Source of the DNA: Marsupella aquatica
Lineage: Eukaryota; Marchantiophyta
NCBI GenBank assembly: GCA_973895155.1
Contig: OZ316895.1
Location: forward strand, 16,430,001 to 16,494,000
Direction of reading: 5' to 3'
DNA length: 64,000 nucleotides
This document shows, one piece after another, positions 61,101 through 64,000 of the stretch; positions within the stretch are counted from its first letter, which is position 1, and every line of letters starts with the position of its first letter. Made by a program: the position numbers and the translations under genes. Below the pieces are notes generated by a model, which made no database searches, was not told where the DNA came from, and saw nothing but the letters and a program-made list of their open reading frames with translations.

Positions 61101-63603
61101 TAGCAACTGATATTACCTAGCATTCTCAAATTTGAACACCTTCAATGGTGCAGGTAGATACTCCCATCTCCACTGCCTAGCAGCCAAACCAAAACAACCC
61201 ACAAGGTCAGAGTGGCCAGCTGCCAATAAGAAGGCACTAAAGACATTCCTATGATAATTAGACATATGTCTACAACACTCAAGCTTTTCAGGCAAGTTCT
61301 TCCATACCTGCTTATCAACAGACCAAAGATCCTTAAGTGACCTAACCGGGGACCTGACACCCAACTTCCCACAGTTCTCAGGAATCTACACAATCTCCTT
61401 GTTCCTCGGCCAGTGAAAGCCCTACTTTGCATACTATGTTAAATCCCCAAGTGACCAGGAAAATATGTACTCTCAGGGACAAGTGTTGGAGGCACCCTAA
61501 AAGTTTCCCAGGCCTTCCAGAGTATAGCCATGTGTTCTTATGTCCTTGTTATTTTTCCAGCCTACTAACCACAAGTTCCCTCCAGCAGACAAGCCCACTC
61601 AAAATTTGAAGTATCCCACTCACAGGCAAGGCATCAAAATGACTTTTTTTAAGTCCTTAAGGCCCAGCCCTGTCACCATTGTGGGAAGTGCCAGTGTTTC
61701 CCAAGCCACTAGAAGCACTTCCTGCTCCCTGGTAGATTGTATTCCCATAAAATTCCATAGTTAGAGCTATCAATCTATTTGCAAAAACCTTTAACTACTT
61801 GAAAAACATCATATGTGATAATGAGAATAGCTTAAAGCACATGTTTAACTAAAGTGGTGGACCCTGTTAATGATAAAAACTTAGTAGCCCATGACAGTAA
61901 ACATGCAATCTAGAACTGATGCAGCTGCTCTGTCCATTGCTTACTAGGATCCCAATTGGTGCCCAGAAATACTTCTACACCTGACCTTTTCAACTGATGA
62001 GACAATCAGAAGTCTTCAGCCATTCAGGTATCACCTCCATAGCCTGCACAAATAATATAGTAACATCCATTTTATTGAGTAGTGTGGGCCACAATGACCT
62101 AAAAAAGTAGGGCTCTAGCTCTAGTTGGGAGGGACTATTATCGCCCACAATGCCCTGGTAACAGACATTAATACATTTACAGGTCAAATCTATTTCTAAT
62201 CTGTACTCTTTTTAGTAAAAATAGAGGAAAGTTTGATTGTATTCCTATCCAAATCTTGACTGCTTTCTTCTTGATAAACGCACTGAAATCTACAAGAGAA
62301 GAATCAAGAAGGGCACTAAGACAACAGATTTCTGCAAGTTTAGCTTTGGGGGCCCATAGCTTATCCCGTAGGCTCACCGCCCACAATGCATTTCATGATT
62401 TTTCTCTTTATAATTTTCAGGGCATCTTTGTGAAAAGAATGTGCAGTCAAGATTTGGAGAGCTCAATCTCAAAATTCTCTTCTACTTTTACAAAAATGAA
62501 TAAAAATAAAACTCTATGAGGCCTTTGTTGCCAGGGCGTCATGGGCACTACCTAGTAGTCCCTCGAAACTCGAGCTAAAGCCCTCGTTCTTCTGCGCGGC
62601 ATGGGCCCACAATGCCCTAAAAACAGGACGTTACTATATCACGTTGGAAATCGAGTTGGGAACTGGGGGGCTTGAGTGGGGCCGGGTAGGGGAAATGCGC
62701 TCGAGAAGGGGGCGGCAGGAGTGCTGTCCGATTCAGTGGATCGACGGCGCAGCAGCAAGAATGCTCCTCGCAGAAGCATAGTGGCGGGAAGGCAATGCGG
62801 CCCGCTAGGTCCTGCACTGTCCTGTACTGTGGTACTTCGTACGTGTTGTTCAACGATACGTGGTTTGGTGAGAAGTCACGGTATCGAGACTGCAGTTTTC
62901 AGCGACAAAGTTTACTTTAAGAGTCAGTTTTTTTTTTCAATTTCACCAGGTTGATATGGTACCCTACTACGACTGCAGTCCGTATGTCACAGTGCGGACG
63001 GGGTCTGACAGTCAGACAGCAGATGACACCCTGGCTCCCATGTTTTCTGGATTGGGCCGAGATATGATTTCGCTTATTGGGATTTTACTTGTTAAGCAAA
63101 TTTCGTGTGGAGGCAAAAAACAAAGGGGATCGATTGATCGAGAGAGCGAGCGAGCGAGCTATCCTTGTAGTCGGAATTGGTGGGCAGAGTGATGAGTGTC
63201 GAGACAGAGGATTGAGAGAGCGAGCAATGGAGAGAGGGAAGTGTGAATGAAAGTGTAGTGTGTGCATTGGTAGCTCTCTTTTCCGCCTGCTTGCCAGCCC
63301 CATCAATCAATTTCTTCGATGACAAGATCTCTCTCTGGTGTGCAGTTGAGCTGTCTTGTCTGCTGTTCTCTTCTCCCCTTGCGTCTTTCTCAGTGAGGCA
63401 GACTCTTCTCTTCGCTTTCTCTGGGTGTCGTGAGTTTGTTTCTCAGAGCTGGAGAGCTCCGGAATCGGCGAGAGGAAGGGAGTCGAGTGATTTCTCTTGG
63501 ACTGGCGGAGCGGAAGATTGCTGATGTCGAGTGCGCTCAAGTCGTGAGAGCTGGAGGGTTTTGCAATTGCCGCAATTGGGCGTGACGCAGCGGAAGCACA
63601 GCC
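58196..63603. other. Gene-free region downstream of the BTB gene
   Basis: The first part is BTB 3' untranslated DNA. No intact gene is recognised. The middle holds a decayed LINE-like element (listed). The last 900 bases become GC-richer, then show AGCGAGCGAGCGAGC and pyrimidine-rich tracts (63130-63500), resembling a plant promoter and leader for a gene that starts at 63604. Confidence 0.6.
60600..61730 (-). mobile_element. Decayed LINE (non-LTR retrotransposon) reverse-transcriptase C-terminal relic
   Basis: On the minus strand several short frames in order recall the C-terminal part of plant L1-type polyproteins: LGLKDLKK near 61670 (compare the GGLGLKDLKR block that follows the reverse transcriptase), GVRSPVRSLKDLWSVDKQVW near 61360, WRWEYLPAPLKVFKF near 61150, and CKLCSG plus ETIHHLFFHL near 60850, which matches the zf-RVT pattern (CxxC...ETxxHLFxxC). 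Frames are broken by stops and shifts, so nothing is functional. Boundaries are not defined and the 5' part may extend to about 62400. Confidence 0.5.
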
Positions 63604-64000
63604 ATGGTGAGTGAGCTTTGTCACTTTTATGGTGCGTCAGAGTGTATGTAGTGGCCAATTGGTGTGCGATTCAGTGACTTGAGGAATTGAGGATTTGGAG
63701 CCAAATTTACTCAGTGTGGGGAGGAATTGTGGAATGCGGCGATACTTCTCTCGGTGTAGGAGTGAATTGTATGTCATCTTACTGGTTCGGGTCTGCTAAT
63801 GTAGTGGCTACTCCAAATTGAGTCCGCCAAGAAGCTCAGGGGGTGTGGCAGTGTTCTTCGGGGATGATTAGCTCTGAGCGAGGTGATGAGGTGGTTCGGT
63901 GGACTGCATTTCGAGTTAAACCTTTCGAAATTGGCTTGGAGTGTCCCAGCGTTGAGCATTGTAATGTAATCAAGTGCAATTCAGCTCATTAGTGGACATT
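63604..64000 (+). CDS. Possible first exon of a plus-strand gene running off the window
   Basis: An ATG at 63604-63606 is followed at once by GTGAGT, a strong donor, so the first coding exon would be the start codon alone; this arrangement is frequent in plant housekeeping genes. The preceding 500 bases have the base composition of a leader. If the donor is not used, the frame closes after 14 codons. No product can be named and no downstream exon is recognised before base 64000. Confidence 0.25.

Overview
The window is nuclear DNA of a land plant. Every confident gene has its closest recognisable relatives in plant families (MSH7, plant Aquarius/EMB2765, CSU1, NOL10, MSRA5, SR45), the genes are split by many GT-AG introns of about 80-1100 bases, and the intergenic DNA is AT-rich and full of degenerate tandem repeats. 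About eight genes in 64 kb, modest intron sizes and sequences that are clearly diverged from flowering-plant proteins suggest a non-seed plant such as a moss; this is inference, and the sequence alone does not fix the species. Gene models below were built by hand from protein similarity remembered for the families and from splice-site phase; every coding gene except the first closes with consistent reading phase across all exons.  Layout: (1) 1-6296, minus, MSH7 mismatch-repair protein, 16 exons, 3' end cut by the window. (2) 6297-9719, divergent intergenic DNA with a two-level tandem array and an 85-base tandem array. (3) 9720-17073, plus, AQUARIUS-type spliceosomal helicase, 14 exons. (4) 17074-21367, gene-free. 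(5) 21368-25736, plus, HAD-family phosphatase of the plant PYRP2-like group, about 10 exons. (6) 25737-28689, no firm gene, a 198-base tandem duplication and possible coding relics. (7) 28690-29619, minus, intronless CSU1/NOSIP-type E3 ligase. (8) 29620-32751, divergent intergenic with a ~95-base array. (9) 32752-39242, plus, NOL10/Enp2 ribosome-biogenesis protein, 16 exons. (10) 40621-43258, minus, MSRA5-type protein with Ser in place of the catalytic Cys. (11) 43259-48978, long repeat-rich divergent spacer. (12) 48979-52659, plus, SR45-type RS splicing factor, 12 exons. (13) 52660-56879, gene-free, with a tRNA-derived SINE-like relic. (14) 56880-58195, plus, small BTB/POZ protein. (15) 58196-63603, gene-free, with a decayed LINE-like relic. 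(16) 63604 onward, possible start of another plus-strand gene.  The genes are unrelated housekeeping functions (DNA repair, splicing twice, riboflavin or other phosphate metabolism, light-signalling ubiquitination, rRNA processing, methionine oxidation), so no pathway cluster is implied. The most unusual pattern is architectural: in each of the three head-to-head (divergent) gene pairs a tandem repeat array begins 0.4-0.8 kb upstream of the minus-strand gene, and two of these arrays share a short core (GGGCTTTACAAGA). Two enzymes carry substitutions at the expected catalytic nucleophile (MSRA5 Cys to Ser; HAD Asp to Ser).
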